From Nicotiana tabacum (lineage: Eukaryota > Streptophyta > Magnoliopsida > Solanales > Solanaceae), in assembly GCF_000715075.1 (NCBI RefSeq), contig NC_134082.1, positions 207,771,948-207,835,947 of the forward strand: a DNA stretch of 64,000 nt. The letters are read 5' to 3'. Position numbers and translations under genes: made by a program. The notes under the pieces are model-generated. The model was given only the letters and a program-made list of their open reading frames with translations, did not search any database and was not told the DNA's origin. Shown in pieces: positions 10,704 to 23,216 of the stretch. The first letter of the stretch is position 1; the number at the start of each line of letters is the position of its first letter.

Positions 10704-11351
10704 TATTTTCTGAAGCACTGGAGTTTGTAAGATCTGAGTTGATACAACACCCGTATCTATGAGTAGCATGCTGGCTGTAAGCTCTGAAATTAGAATTTGT
10801 TTTGTTAAGAAAAGGTACTGCAGTTTCAACTAGCACAGAACATCTTGATTATTGTGTGGACTTCGTAGAAGTGTCAGGATCATGCTTGCCAATTGGATCA
10901 TAGGAGCTTTTTGGTCTATCGTCCTATGGATGTTCATTGAAGAGTTAATAGATTATAAACTCATCATCTAACTTATTTGCCAACTTACTCCCATGTGTAA
11001 TTTGTCTTCGGACTATTTTTTATTTTCTCAGCTCCTCATGTGGTATATAATGTGTGTAGCCTCACCTTCTCTTCTTTTGAGTACCCCTTCTATGACCCAT
11101 GAGAAAATAATGAAAATCAGGAAAATTTGAGACGTATGAATTGAATGTGATGGTTATCAACATTTCCTCCATTTGTCCTGTTATTCCTATTGTGCTTCCC
11201 GATAATCAGTTTACCAGTTTTTAGTGCAAGATTGTGCGTCAATTTATTTATCTTTTGGAAATGAAACTAGAATTTGAAATTACTGTGCCCTACTACAATT
11301 GTCTAACTTTGGCATTTCAAAATATTTATATTCGATGTTAGTCAAAGTCTC

Positions 11352-11448
11352 TCTACCTCCCTAGGTGGGGTAAGGTCTGCATACAACCATACACATTACC
11401 CTCCCCAGACATCACTTGTGGGATTATAATGGGTATGTTGTTGTTGTT
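11352..11448 (+). repeat. 5'-truncated Solanaceae SINE with (TTG)n tail
   Basis: The 97-bp body has the 3'-half signature ggggtaaggtctgc, ccctccccagac and ttgtgggattata, then a TTG-repeat tail. It lies between perfect 18-bp direct repeats gatgttagtcaaagtctc at 11334-11351 and 11449-11466. The tRNA-related 5' part is missing, as after incomplete reverse transcription. Confidence 0.85.
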
Positions 11449-11575
11449 GATGTTAGTCAAAGTCTCAAAGATATATATAGTTTTTGTTTTGGAAGCAAAA
11501 GAGAATCATTCAGAGACACGGATTGAAAATTTATCTTCACTATGTTTCTCTAACTATAACTTTGAGGATTTTGAG

Positions 11576-11661
11576 GGGCGGGCCCATTATCCACCGAGTT
11601 TCGAAGGATGCGGTTGGTCCAAAGAATCGGCCCCAGACGGATTTCTCGGTCATTAAAAAAA
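11576..11661 (+). repeat. 5'-truncated SINE with poly(A) tail
   Basis: The 86-bp body contains gggcccattatccaccgagt, ccccagacggatttctcggt and a poly(A) end. It lies between perfect 20-bp direct repeats ataactttgaggattttgag at 11556-11575 and 11662-11681. The family resembles SolS-type SINEs; exact assignment is uncertain. Confidence 0.8.
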
Positions 11662-12436
11662 ATAACTTTGAGGATTTTGAGTTATCTTTCTAAACTGCTT
11701 TATAAGATGCTTGATTTGTTGGTGCAGTTGTATCATTGCTCTTATGGTACATGTGCTTCCTACGTTTTTTAATTCTGCTATAAAATTTGTGTTTGTTAGA
11801 TATGTAAATGAGATTGTTAGCATTTTGCTTGCCAGAAAAATTGTGTCATGAAATTCGACAATTATTGTCAATACATTTACTTAGGTAGAATGTACTTATA
11901 TTTTTTCTGACTGATCAAAAAAGAAATGTACTTTTGATATATGGTGAAGTTCGAAGACATGATTAGCCGGTGACCATTGCTTTTATTTCCTTTATGCAGT
12001 TCCTAATGGAGAAACTTTCAAAGGAATCTGCTTTGCAAAGAAGTTATATATTTTTCTGGAAAACAAATTCCATATCCATAGGACATAACATGAAGGAGTA
12101 AATACAACTTAATCTCCTTAACCTTTAAGGTGGAGGAAACAACGCCCCTTCACCTTTCGAATGGGAACGATAAACCCACTCAAACAATATTTTCCCTAGC
12201 TATAGAATTTTTATACGAAAAAATAAAGTATTGATGACATTGTGTTTTCTTTTTCGCTTAAAGGTTAAATAAACAAAGCATTAACGACATGTTTTATGCT
12301 GAGAAGATGTTCTTAGGCTTTAAAGTTGCTGAGAAGATACCTATATGAACGGCCAATTAACAAATCCAAGCAATCCGAGTTCATATGCTAGCCACGCATA
12401 AAATGGTTATATGTTGCATCATCAATTTGGCAATGA

Positions 12437-12444
<8 letters not shown>

Positions 12445-12477
<33 letters not shown>
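12445..12477. repeat. (TA)n microsatellite after a poly(A) run
   Basis: Alternating AT of about 32 bp follows nine or more A residues. The flanks show no transposon termini that I recognise. Confidence 0.9.
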
Positions 12478-12480
<3 letters not shown>

Positions 12481-12887
12481 ATTGGAGAAGGTGACTTGGC
12501 ACCTCTAATAGGCCAAGGAATCTTATTATCTTTTTTCTCCATTTTTTTACATTTTCTCGCTCATTCTTTTCACTTTCAATTTATGTTAGCAGTCCAAAAG
12601 TCATCTTTGGAGACATCCGACAAAAAACAGCCCAAAAGTCATCACTATTAAATAAAAGAACCGTTTCTTTCCTAACCGTTCAAATGTCGCCTCCTCTACG
12701 TGTGTTCTGGTGAGCATCTTCTCCTATGGCTTGACAACTTGTCTTCTTCTTTTTCTCTCTTACTAGCTTTAGCACTCTTTCTGCCATGTTGATTTAGTAA
12801 TGTTACCAAATTCACTCATCTTTTTATTAGTTATTTTGTTCATCTGTTGCTAGCCTTTCGTTCAACGTTGCTATAATTGTTAGTGCG

Positions 12888-13331
12888 CGATATGAGCTGA
12901 GCTAAGTAGCAGAAAATGAGAAGAAAAGCGAGAAAAGTAGTGGAACAATAAAATGAAAGAAAAGAAAAGAAAGATAGAATATGAAATTAAGCTAACTTAG
13001 AGCAGCAAAAATAAGGGTTTTGATATATTTCTTGAGTGAAAAAGAGAAAGATCATTACAATATATAGTATTGTAACCCTAAATGGCCTAGCGGACATTGT
13101 ACGATCACTGCCCAGAATTGGCAACAGAGCTGGGCCTATTGTGCTTTGATAACCTAAATGTGTGGGATCAATGTATAATTATAATAACTATAACTTAAAA
13201 GTAAATGTGACTAAACTGCCTATCATGCAAACTTCTCCTAACCTCCTTCCCAACTGATTATAGCGACTATGTACTCCTACGCAAACACAAGGTACCACAA
13301 TCTGAAGCTCATCTCTATTGAATTCGTATCA
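12888..13331 (-). repeat. 3' LTR of the outer Ty3/gypsy element
   Basis: 444 bp matching 38406-38850 along its length with scattered substitutions and small indels (e.g. cgatatgagctgag against tgatacgatctgag at the left end). On the minus strand it starts TGATACGAATTC. Its first three bases, TGA at 13331-13329, are also the stop codon of the pol frame. Confidence 0.9.
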
Positions 13332-13938
13332 GATCCCCTCGTTAAAATCTTCCTTGTCCTCAAGAAAGGAATGTAGGGAACCTGATTTTGAGAGATTGGT
13401 AATCCTCTCAAGTGGCTTGATCTGGTACTGCTTTACCCATTGAACCAACACTTGCGCGACAACTTTGTTTCCCTTTTGGATCATCCTTCTGTCGAGAATC
13501 TGCTGAGGTAAAGGCCAGTATGGACTGGATATATCGATTATGGGTGGGTGTGAAATGGTGTCAGAGAGCTTATAGCAGGATTTAAGTTGGGAGACATGAA
13601 ATGTGTAATGAAGTAGGAGCTGAGAAGGCATGGATAGCTTATATGTAACATTACCAACCTTTTGCAAAATTTGGTAAGGACCATAGTATTTTGCTGAGAG
13701 TTTGGAGAAGTTAATGCCTGAAAGTGTCACCTGCCTATAAGGTTTTATTTTGAGATAAACTCAGTCCCCTTCTTTGAATTGCCTATCATTCCTATGTCGA
13801 TTAGCTTGGTCAGCCATTCTCTATTGTGCCCTTTGTAAGTGATTTGCAACAGTTGATATTTGAATTCTCTTGTCAACAAACTTTTGTCCACCTCTTCCAT
13901 GGCTGAATTACCTGCCATATATGGTAAGTGAAGTGGCG
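13329..13938 (-). pseudogene. Outer element: integrase C-terminus and chromodomain
   Basis: The open frame 13730-13329 reads FSKLSAKYYGPYQILQKVG (GPY/F module) and then ILDRRMIQKGNKVVAQVLVQ followed by W, a chromodomain-like end. The fragment upstream to 13938 carries REWLTKLIDIG-like integrase sequence with stops. It continues into 25468-26292 when the 11.5-kb insertion is removed. Confidence 0.8.
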
Positions 13939-13943
13939 GAGGT

Positions 13944-16275
13944 TGTCACACCTCCTTTTTACTACCCTAGGAGGGTATACAAGGGAGTTTTTCCAATTAA
14001 AGTGATAATAATCGAAACGGGATTATTTATATTCAAATTCAGAGTCGCCACTTGGAATAGTTTAATTGGTGTCCCAAGTCACTGATTTACTTTAAAATCC
14101 CAAATCGAGGAAATTTGACTTTATTTAAAAGTCTGCGAACCAGAAATTATAGATAAGGAATTCTGTTAACCCGGGAGAAGATGTTAGGCATTCCCGGGTT
14201 TCGTGGTTCTAGCACGGTCGCTCAACTATTATATTGGCCTAATTATCTAATTTAATACAAGCTTGAAACCTATTGTGCATTTTTAACTTTATAACCGCTT
14301 TTATTTATTTATGGAGTTATTTCTGGAACAAGTTACGATTGTCGTACACTTGTTTGTTTTTGTACATGTTGCGAATAGTGTCACGAGAACCGTACTCACA
14401 ATCTACAACACGTGTATTTTATTAATGGTTCGAAGTTGTGGTCGGGCCACATGAAATGTGCACCCGGATTTGGAAAATTATGTATCGCAACTATGTCACG
14501 GGAACCGTATCCATAGTTGCGACGATTTATTTATTAATCGCGCCTAAAGCAAGCTACGATGGTTCATGAATATTAACAGCCTAAGCATGCTCCTAACGAC
14601 AAAAAGTAGAAATAACGTAAATAAACAAAATAAACATAACGGTAATCTTCCCTCATATGCAAACAACAACAATAACACGATTTCCATTCAATTTCAATTA
14701 GTCAGATTCTTTTGTCTTCCAACAGAAGCAATATACTTTCTTTTCTTAAAAATGCCGAGAAAACTAATTTATACCAAGATATGGAAGGAACGATTTAATT
14801 ATAACGAACAAAAGGTTCACTCAGTCCCTATGTTGTTGTCCGACAATATACTCCTGAGTAAAAGGAAATTCACTATAGGAAAGCTTCAAGTCTTTCTTTG
14901 GGTTGCACCAATTACATATGTTTGCTATCACTATCTCTTCATCAGTAGTAAGCAATTTCATATACATTTATTCTGCAAAAAAACTTAACAAAAAAAATCG
15001 AGAGTTCACACAGTCCACCTACCGAGGATTTCTAAAATTACGAAGGCCTAAGCACAACCGACAAGAGAAAAAAAATGACAAATGAACTACTATGAAACAT
15101 ATAAAAATGAAGTACGGAATGACATTCTATTCTAACCTTGCACTAAACTAGTAAATGAACTAGCTCAAACAAACAATGAAAATTCGATTAAGGACGGACA
15201 TTCCGTCTCAAAATATCACAGCCAGGCCAAAATTCACACAAGTTTTTCATTAAACCATCATATAAGATACAATAAACAAATAATGTTTAAGATAGTGACA
15301 GATCAGATCGAAGTAATTTTGAATCTGAAAATGCTTAGCGCCGGAGAATTTGGACAGCAACAACCTCGACGGAAAATGAGCTTCAACTCCCGGAAATCTC
15401 CATATTTCATAAGCTAATATTTTAAGAGAAAGAGAAATACTTTTTTTTGTACTTTTCTGATTCTTCAAGATAAAATCAGGCTAAGCAGAGAACCAAAAAT
15501 CCTTTTGTGTTTTTTTTTGTTTTTCAAAAATAAAGAACCCAGCTAAAAATTAGAAAATCCAATCAAATCTCTATCCCCAAATTGTCTGTCTCTTTAGTCC
15601 CTCCCCTTTCAATTTTCTGTCTCTTTTCTTTGCAGGTCGTGACTCTAGAATGACGGAGGAGTGGCTGCTCGATCTTTTGGTTCAGAGAAAAGAGATGATC
15701 CAGGGTTCTCTTGGTGTTTTTTGTGGTTGACCTCCAAGTGAATAACTGCTGCTCTCTCATTTTTTTTTTAGGAATTGTCTGTCCTCTTTTGTGTAGGGAT
15801 CTTTTCTTAGCTAGGTCTAGGTCTAGGAATTGAAGAAGAAGAAGGGTCCTTTTAAAGTGGTAGGTTTTTATGGGTATTGGGCTTGGATTTATGGGCTAAG
15901 AGTAATTGGGATTAGATTTAGGGAATTGGGTTGGACCATGTCTTTTGGGTTTGAATCTAGTCTAGGAAGACCAAATAGTACAGTGTATCTATAAAACGTA
16001 AAAATCACTTTAAATTAATATAAACTAATTTAAAACTAAATACTAAAAGTGAAACTAATTTTTGTATTTTCAAATGTTATAATACTATAAATATAAATAT
16101 ACTAATTGCCTTTAACCTAAAGATGAAAATATATATTTTTTAATAATTTTTATTTTTTGTGATAAAAATAAAGTAAAAGAGTCAAAACTATTTAGAATGA
16201 CGATACTAAACCTAAATTAAATATTTACGCTAAAATGTATAGAATCTTGGGAGGGTCAAAAATTACATGTCTACA
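13944..16275 (-). repeat. 3' LTR (2332 bp) of the gag-only Ogre-like element
   Basis: Closely matches 23217-25467, including small open frames that are copied in both LTRs (e.g. 15250-15468 and 24524-24742 encode the same 72 residues). Differences are mostly substitutions. A segment near 15640-15720 is shorter in the other LTR. Confidence 0.9.
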
Positions 16276-19200
16276 GCTGCCCCTCTTTGACTGGAAACGC
16301 GAAGAGTTTTCAGACAAAGAACGACGAGACAGGCTTTTTGACTCGACCCTTATTTAGAGAGACCAAAGACTAAGAGAAAGGAGAATGTGATCGAACCGTG
16401 GTATCCGAGCTGCCTATATATCCTTGGCTATAAAGGAATCAGGTCACGTGTAGTTCAAAAGTAAATGAGGTGATGGATTATACCGAGGTGGAGAACCGAT
16501 TGAGGTGCCGTCGAGGTTCCGGTCCGCGGTCCCGTTATTACATAAAAAATCAAAATTTAAAAAACTAACTAAGCCTATCAGCTACGAGTTACAAGATTCC
16601 TATCTGTGAGTCTTCTGAAGCTTGATCTTGAGTCTTGGTTGGTTCTTCATGCGGACTCTGATCTGAATCTTGATGCTTGTTAGCTGCAGGTGTTGGTCTT
16701 TTTCAGATCAAGACGGGACATGCAGAGCTTGTGACTTCAATTATGTATTGAGCAGACCACATCTTTTCTCCACTTCTGCACTTTGGATTCACTTTTTTTC
16801 TTTTATTCTTGATTGAGACTTCTTTTTTGTTATCTCGGACCCCTGTCCACCCGCATTTTTGAGGCGAGCTTCTGCTACTTCTAACTTGAACAGGACTGGA
16901 AGTTGCCCTTATTCTTCGGGAGGGATCCTGTTGGCTCTGACTGAAACTTGAAATGAATTCCCTCATTTTTCAGGTGGGCGCCTGCTACTGACTTGAAACT
17001 TCAAATAACTCTAAAATGAGTTCCCTTGTTCTCCAGGTGAGCGTCTGCTACTACAATAAAACAGACAAAATAAAAGAATTTTTGTCCTGGTTTGTACTAA
17101 GAAGATTTGTGAGTTGTTAGCAGAACTATAAATCACTTATGCTATTTAACGAGAGTAAAATTGAGGTCTCGACTAGGATGTGCGTCTCCTGTGAGTAAAA
17201 CCAACAAAATTTCGACTAGCAAATGCGTCTGCTAAAGAAACTAAATGACCCAAACTAGGAAGTGTGTCTCCTAGATTTATGATTGAACTTGCGGAAAATT
17301 ATAAACTGCGCTTGATGAAAGAAAAACTGACTCTATTCTCCAAGCGAGACCCCTGATTTTGAGAAAACTAAAGATTGATAACTTAAGAAAACTAAAAATT
17401 GACTCCTTTTTTTTTTAGAAAAATCCAGACTTCCTTTTTCTTTTTCAAATCATCCTAGGATAAAATTCGTCAGACTAGGTTTCTATCTTAGGATAAAGAT
17501 TCATCAGACTAAGACATTTATCCTAGGAGAAAATTCATCAAACTAGGTCCTTTTTCTCTTTTTTTTTGGTATCTTAGGAGAAAGATTCATCCGACTAAGA
17601 CATTTAACCTAGGAGAAAATTCATCAGACTAGGTTTTCTATCTTAGGAGAAAGATTCATCAGACTAAGATTTCTATCCTAGAAGAAAGTTCATCAGACTA
17701 GGTCTTCTATCTTAGGAGAAAGATTCATGCGACTAAGATTTTGATCTTATGAGAAAGTTCATCAGACTAGGTCTTTTTTTTTGGTATCTTAGGAGAAAAA
17801 TTCATCAGACTAAGATTTCTATCCTAGGAGAAAATTTATCAGACTAGGTCGCTTGTTGTTATCTTAGGAGAAAGATTCATCAGACTAAGATTTCTATTGG
17901 GAGGAAAATCCATCAGACTAAGACTTTTTATCCTAGGAGGCAAAATGTAAAGATCAATGGCAAGATTTTATACACAATAACAAGACAAATAAAGGTGAAG
18001 ATTTGAGAAACTTCCCTTTGTCGGTTCTTCTCTTCTTTTCTTTTCTTTTTTTTCTTTTTCTTTTTTTCCCTTTTTTTTGAACCACTTTCCTTGCACTGTT
18101 TTGTTCCTATTTCAAACAAAGAAAACTTTGTCAGTTTTAAAAGGTGGTGGTCGGTTTGTGGTCTTGACGTCTTTAGCAGTTTGGCTTTGTGCACATCCTC
18201 TTTAGAAGACCGACTATATTGGTAGTTGACTGCACTGTTGGGAGAATCTGTTGCTTTCAAGGGACCTTTACTTATTGTATCAATCCTGATTGTTTCGCTC
18301 TCAATGCCATTTGTGTTTTGTGGCTTAATCAACCTTATCCCGAGTGGAGATCTTTGCTAAGGTGACCTTTTCTGATATCTTCAATGACTTTCTGCTTTTG
18401 AGCAATTTGTCTGTCAGAGAGAATCATAAGTTATCTTTGCTTGCGTCAAGTAGGCTGACTAGAGTCTTTTGGGAGGACGGGGAAGCCTTTGCTCATCCTT
18501 AAGTCATGTTGACTGTAACACCTGAATATGCTGGCCAAATTTACTTTGTGCAATTAAAAAGCTAGTAGCAAATTTTGAAATCTTTTCTTGCTTGTTTTGA
18601 CAAGGACTGACTCAGAGTGAAGGACACAATGATACAAAGAAACAAGTATCAATAAGAAATGCCCCTATCGGAAGGACAGAAGGAAGAGTTTTTTTTTCTT
18701 TTTTTTTCTCCAATAACTAGCCTTAATGATCATGACATGCATTTTAGACTTAACGGCCTAGTCTATCAAATTAATCCAATCTTCCCTTTTACCATTCTTA
18801 TGACCTTTGAAGTTGGGCTTGTTTGTGTCAATTCTTTGCATCAACATCATGTCGCACTTTCAACTAGTGGTGCCCTGGGGGATTTTCACCAACAAGTCTC
18901 TCTCATTTGTTTATCTCTACTTACCGTCGCTTTACAGTGCCCGTGGAGTTTTCACTAGTAAGACTCTTCCATTTTTCTCTATTTTTTTTTCTCTTTCTTT
19001 TTTATGTTGCTTTCTTGAGCAACTTGACAGTGTTCTATGTCGTGTGACAACCGTTGCTCATTGCATGCTTCTCTTGCCATTTTTGAAGACATATCGGGAG
19101 GTCTTTATTTGGAAGGATTTTGGATAGGGTTGGAAAGAAAGAATGTCATAAAGACTCAAAATAAACTCAAAGTAAAGGGGTTACAATTCTTGGAATCTAC

Positions 19201-20500
19201 TTTTAAAAGTGAAATAAAATCTTTGCCCCAGTTTCAGCTATTAGGGATTTTTTTGGAATTTTTTTTCTTTGAATTCTTATTTGGTTAGACCGAACCGTGA
19301 GGCTGCCTACGTATCCTTTTCTAAAGGAATCAGGTCAAACGTAGTTCAAAGATCTGACTTAAACGATTTTTCATCTTTCTTTCTGTTTCTTTTTTTTTTC
19401 TTCTTTTCTTTTTTTTTTCAAAACATGTTTCCCCGACTTTTATTTTCTGGGGGAATGGACCTTTGATTATTCTTTTCTTCTTCTTTTTTTTTCAACTTGA
19501 ACTTTCTAAAAGCTGCCCCAGTTTGTACTCTTCGGACATGGACTCTTTTTTTTCTTTTTTTTTTTGACTATAAATTTGATTTCGAAAGAGGGTGGTCAAA
19601 GAAAATAAAACAGACTCAAAAGGGATAGTGAAGGATATAAAGTGTTTGAATAGCAGAAAAAGAGCCTCTCAGCCTCGAGAACACCAAAAATAGTATCCTT
19701 TTGCAATCACGACATTGATGAACATGTTTATCTTCTTGGTGTGTCGTGGTCGAAAGACATTTTCCATCCATTAATGTCAAACTTTCGACCAAGCTTCAAT
19801 TGATTCAATATCCTCAAACCCGATCTTCACAATGATTTGAAGGTGAATTTTACTCGACCTTAATTCCAAAGTATTTCAACCCTCTTTCACCCTCAAAAGT
19901 GTCTTTTTCTCAGTTATCCAATTCAAGCTTAAATCAATTTTCTAAGATCTGGCCAAAATTTCCGCATACATGTCATGTCATTAGAACTAGCAAAAAAAGA
20001 ACTGAGCATGGAATAACACAAAAGGAAAAACTCTATTTTATTGAGTAAACAACAAGACAAACAACCTAAAATCTGAGTTACAGTCCTAAAACAACTCGGC
20101 GAATGAAAATAGCAACAAAAACATGCCGACAAGACTCACACGAACACAATAGAGGGATAGAAGGGTTTGACTCAATAAAACAAATAAAATCTGGATCACA
20201 ACCCTGAAATAACACAGATAATAGAAAAAACATCAAAACAAACTCCCAAGATTCCTTCCTAGTGAGGAGAGAATGACTTTTCAATTGCTAAGCTTGACAT
20301 TAAGCCACAAAATTGCTCATCAGAATCACCATGGCCTTCTCCAATTTCACTTGGCAAGCTCCCGAGAGGATTCTCATACTCCAAGTCACCAGGCATCATC
20401 CCTACAAAGTGTGCATCTCATGTGCAGGTAAATGATTCTGCACGATATTCTAGGGGTCACTGTCTTGGATCACAATCAGTTTTTCCTATATCATCCTTTC
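16276..20500 (-). other. Long 3' untranslated region of the gag-only element
   Basis: No conserved coding frame is visible. It holds two copies of the CTACGT/ACGTAG motif (16389-16458, 19288-19347), a tandem array at 17452-17940, two copies of a ttttcac...agactctctcatt module (18870-18975) and pyrimidine tracts (e.g. 19375-19420). The same modules recur in the same order in the element at the right end of the window. Confidence 0.7.
17452..17940. repeat. Tandem array of 34-40-bp units in the Ogre-like 3' UTR
   Basis: Two alternating unit types recur about 14 times: atcctaggagaaaattcatc + agactaggt and atcttaggagaaagattcat + cagactaaga. Units are separated by short T-rich spacers of variable length, so the period is irregular. 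TCCTAGGA is itself palindromic. Confidence 0.85.
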
Positions 20501-20521
20501 TATCTCTCTTTTCAAATCCCG

Positions 20522-22155
20522 TCAGCTTTCAACATTGTGCCCCTGGGCATTAGAATGGTATTCACACCTTTTAGAAGGGTCAAAGCTTCTTACACGTGGG
20601 TCTACATGATTTGGAGGAATGGGTGCAATCATGTCATGATGCTTTAACTTCTCAAATAAGCTTGCATATGACTCTCCTATTGGCGTAAAATTATCTTTCA
20701 ACCTTTGTTCCCATCTATATCCCTGGCTTGGATGTGGGTAATAGGGCACTTAAAATTTTGTGGAGGCTGTTGGAGGTTTTGAGGTGTTGTTGCTCGCCTT
20801 TTGGGGTGTTTTGGTGGCTGGACAACATATTGAGGTGGAGCGACAGAATATTGTGGGTTCTGAAGGGGATAGTAATGCTCAGGGAAGTTATCGTAAAATA
20901 GACGAGGTTGATCATACCTTCGAGACGTTCTCCTATGACCTCTTCTCGACCCTGATATCATCATGATTTCTTCATCCATCTCACTCGTGTCACCAGATTC
21001 AATTTGGACAACCTGAGTTGCAGCTTTGAGAGCTGCTTAACTTATAATTCTGCCTGCCTTAAGGCCATTCTCTACCATTTCTCCCATTTTGATTGCTTTC
21101 GAGAAGGATTTGCCAACTGCGGACACATGTTTTGAAAGTAATCTGGCTCTTGCGCCTGAAGGAAGACAGTGATTAGATCATGGTCATCTATGGGTGGCTT
21201 AACTCTAGCTGCCTGCTCTCTCCATTTAATGGCATATTCCCTGAAACTTTCAATTGGTTTCTTCTTCAGGTTTGAAAGGGAATTGCGATCTGGGGCAATG
21301 TCAATATTGTATTGGAACTTTTGACAAAGGCTGGTGCCATGTCATCCAAGACATACTAGCGAGATGTGTCTTGATCCATAAACCATTCGGAGGCTACTCC
21401 CGTGAGGTTTTCCCCAAAATAAGCCATCAGTAATTCTTCCTTTCCTCCCGCACCTCTTAGTTGATTGCAATACATTCTCAGGTGGGCTATGGGGTCTCCA
21501 TGTCCGTCATATTTTTCAAATTTGGGAGTCTTGAAACCAGGTGGCAAGTGGACATCGGGGAACATACATAGATCCCGAAGTCAATACTCTTCTGACATGC
21601 CAACCCTTGCATGTTTTCAACTATTGTTCTAAGCTTTTCACTCTTTGGGTCATTTCTTCCTGTTCCATCTTTCGGGAAGGCTTCTCAATATTTGCAGGAA
21701 GATCAAACAAGTACGAGTGATACTCAGGAGAGTGGTACTGCTCTTGCTGGATAGCAAATTGTGACTCATGAGTTTTTCTCTGCACCACTGTCGGCTGTGG
21801 GATAGTGAAGACAGGCATAACAGTAGTGGTTGCCTGATTGGTTGTCAATGGCGCCCTTTGGGGGGCGCAACAGAAGTTCCAGTTGTAGTCGTACGGTTGG
21901 TATAAAGACTGAACCCATGTGGATAGGATTGATCAGACAATGAGACCTGAGTGGTATAGTCGAGATGAGTGCGAAATCTGGGAAACCATGAATAGAAAAG
22001 GGCGGTCCTTGACCATTGGCCCATGCTTGACACATTTCGATCATTTGTTGTTTCAATATTCTATTTTCCTCAACCACGGTAGACTCTTGTTGAACCCTCT
22101 GACCCCGAGTCTCTTGACCACTCATAACAGTTTCGATATCAGTTGTCATTAGCAT
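20522..22155 (-). pseudogene. Ogre/Tat-like gag remnant
   Basis: The frame starts near ATG 22155 (MLMTTDIETVMSGQETRGQR). Retrotransposon-gag sequence follows at 21565-21356 (FKTPKFEKYDGHGDPIAHLR, then MYCNQL, LTGVASEWFM). Beyond it are AIKWREQAARVKPP-like sequence and a Pro/Gln-rich tail around 20979-20698. Frameshifts occur near 21850 and 21600 and stops near 21350 and 21040. A CEYHSNAQGH-like segment at the end resembles the C-terminal zinc-binding part of such gags. Gag forms the virus-like particle of LTR retrotransposons. Confidence 0.75.
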
Positions 22156-23216
22156 TTTTCCTTTGGATCTTGTGTTGCCAGCTTACCACAAACCAACCAC
22201 CTCAACTTTCTTCATAATTTCAAAACAAAAACATGTTAGAATGGACTCAATCGGTCCTTATTATTATCATTCTTTCACTCTCTCTTTTTTCACCTTTTTT
22301 TCAAAATTATTTGATCGAACCTGATGTGGGTTGCCTACGTATCATGTGGGAACATGAATCAGATATTGCGTAGTTCGGGAAGATTAGGAATAAAGTAAAT
22401 AAACTAACTCTTTTTTTTATTTTTTGAATTTCGAAAGAAAATATTTTTGGATTTTCGGACTTTTATTTTTGAATTTATGAAAGAAATACTTCTGAAGAAA
22501 AAATAAAATATTTTTGAATCTTGAATTTTCTTTTTAATTTTTGAAAGAAAAATGAAAATATTTTTGGATTTTGAGAAGAAATTAAAAGAAAATATTTTTT
22601 TATTTTTTTATTTTTTTATTTTTCCCTATTCTAGCAACCAGTCAACATGAAAACTGAAGCAAATAATTGTACAAGTAGCACGTAAAAATACATCAGGATG
22701 GTCTTTTGATTTTGGGGTCCACCTGTCTTAGACGGACCCAACTATTGTGTTGAGTCCCCAAAGTCAAATGTACATGATGCAAACAAACGTTCCTACTAGG
22801 GATCCAACATGAGGTTGAGTTATTCTAAGTTTAAAACCTGGGTATATTGTGCTAGACTTTGTGTACCCGAGCGGACAACTCGAGCCGAGAAGGGGGCTAC
22901 GTACCAAGAACCAAAAGGCCATCCGGCTTTGTAACTGTCCGAGCCTCTTTCTGATTTAAGGTATGACACTAACAGAAGAGGAGTCACGCTAGCGTGCACA
23001 TCCCCGAAGATGAGAAGAGAAAGGTTTCGTAACAGTTTATATACAATTCAAATAATATCAAAGCGGTAAAAGCGACATTTAGCACATTAGGCTCAAACAA
23101 GTAATAAAATCAGATAATAAATAAATAAAAAACAAATATAACAGTTATTCTAAGCTCGAGTTCTTGAACCTTAAACCGTAGTTCTGGGTTTTGATCCCCA
23201 ACAAAGTCGCTAGAGC

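Larger units (their letters stand above)
10704..12882. other. Intergenic region: 3' UTR, two SINE fragments, microsatellite
   Basis: The first few hundred bases are the likely 3' UTR of the upstream gene. Two truncated SINEs and a (TA)n tract are listed separately. No other coding or RNA gene could be supported. Confidence 0.7.

Noticed and set aside
14566..14988. 140-codon plus-strand frame
   Set aside because: It lies inside an LTR, is copied in degenerate form at 23839-24072, and has no domain.
18659..19466. Overlapping plus-strand frames
   Set aside because: Low-complexity T-rich sequence in the Ogre-like 3' UTR; no domain and unlike a protein-coding pattern.
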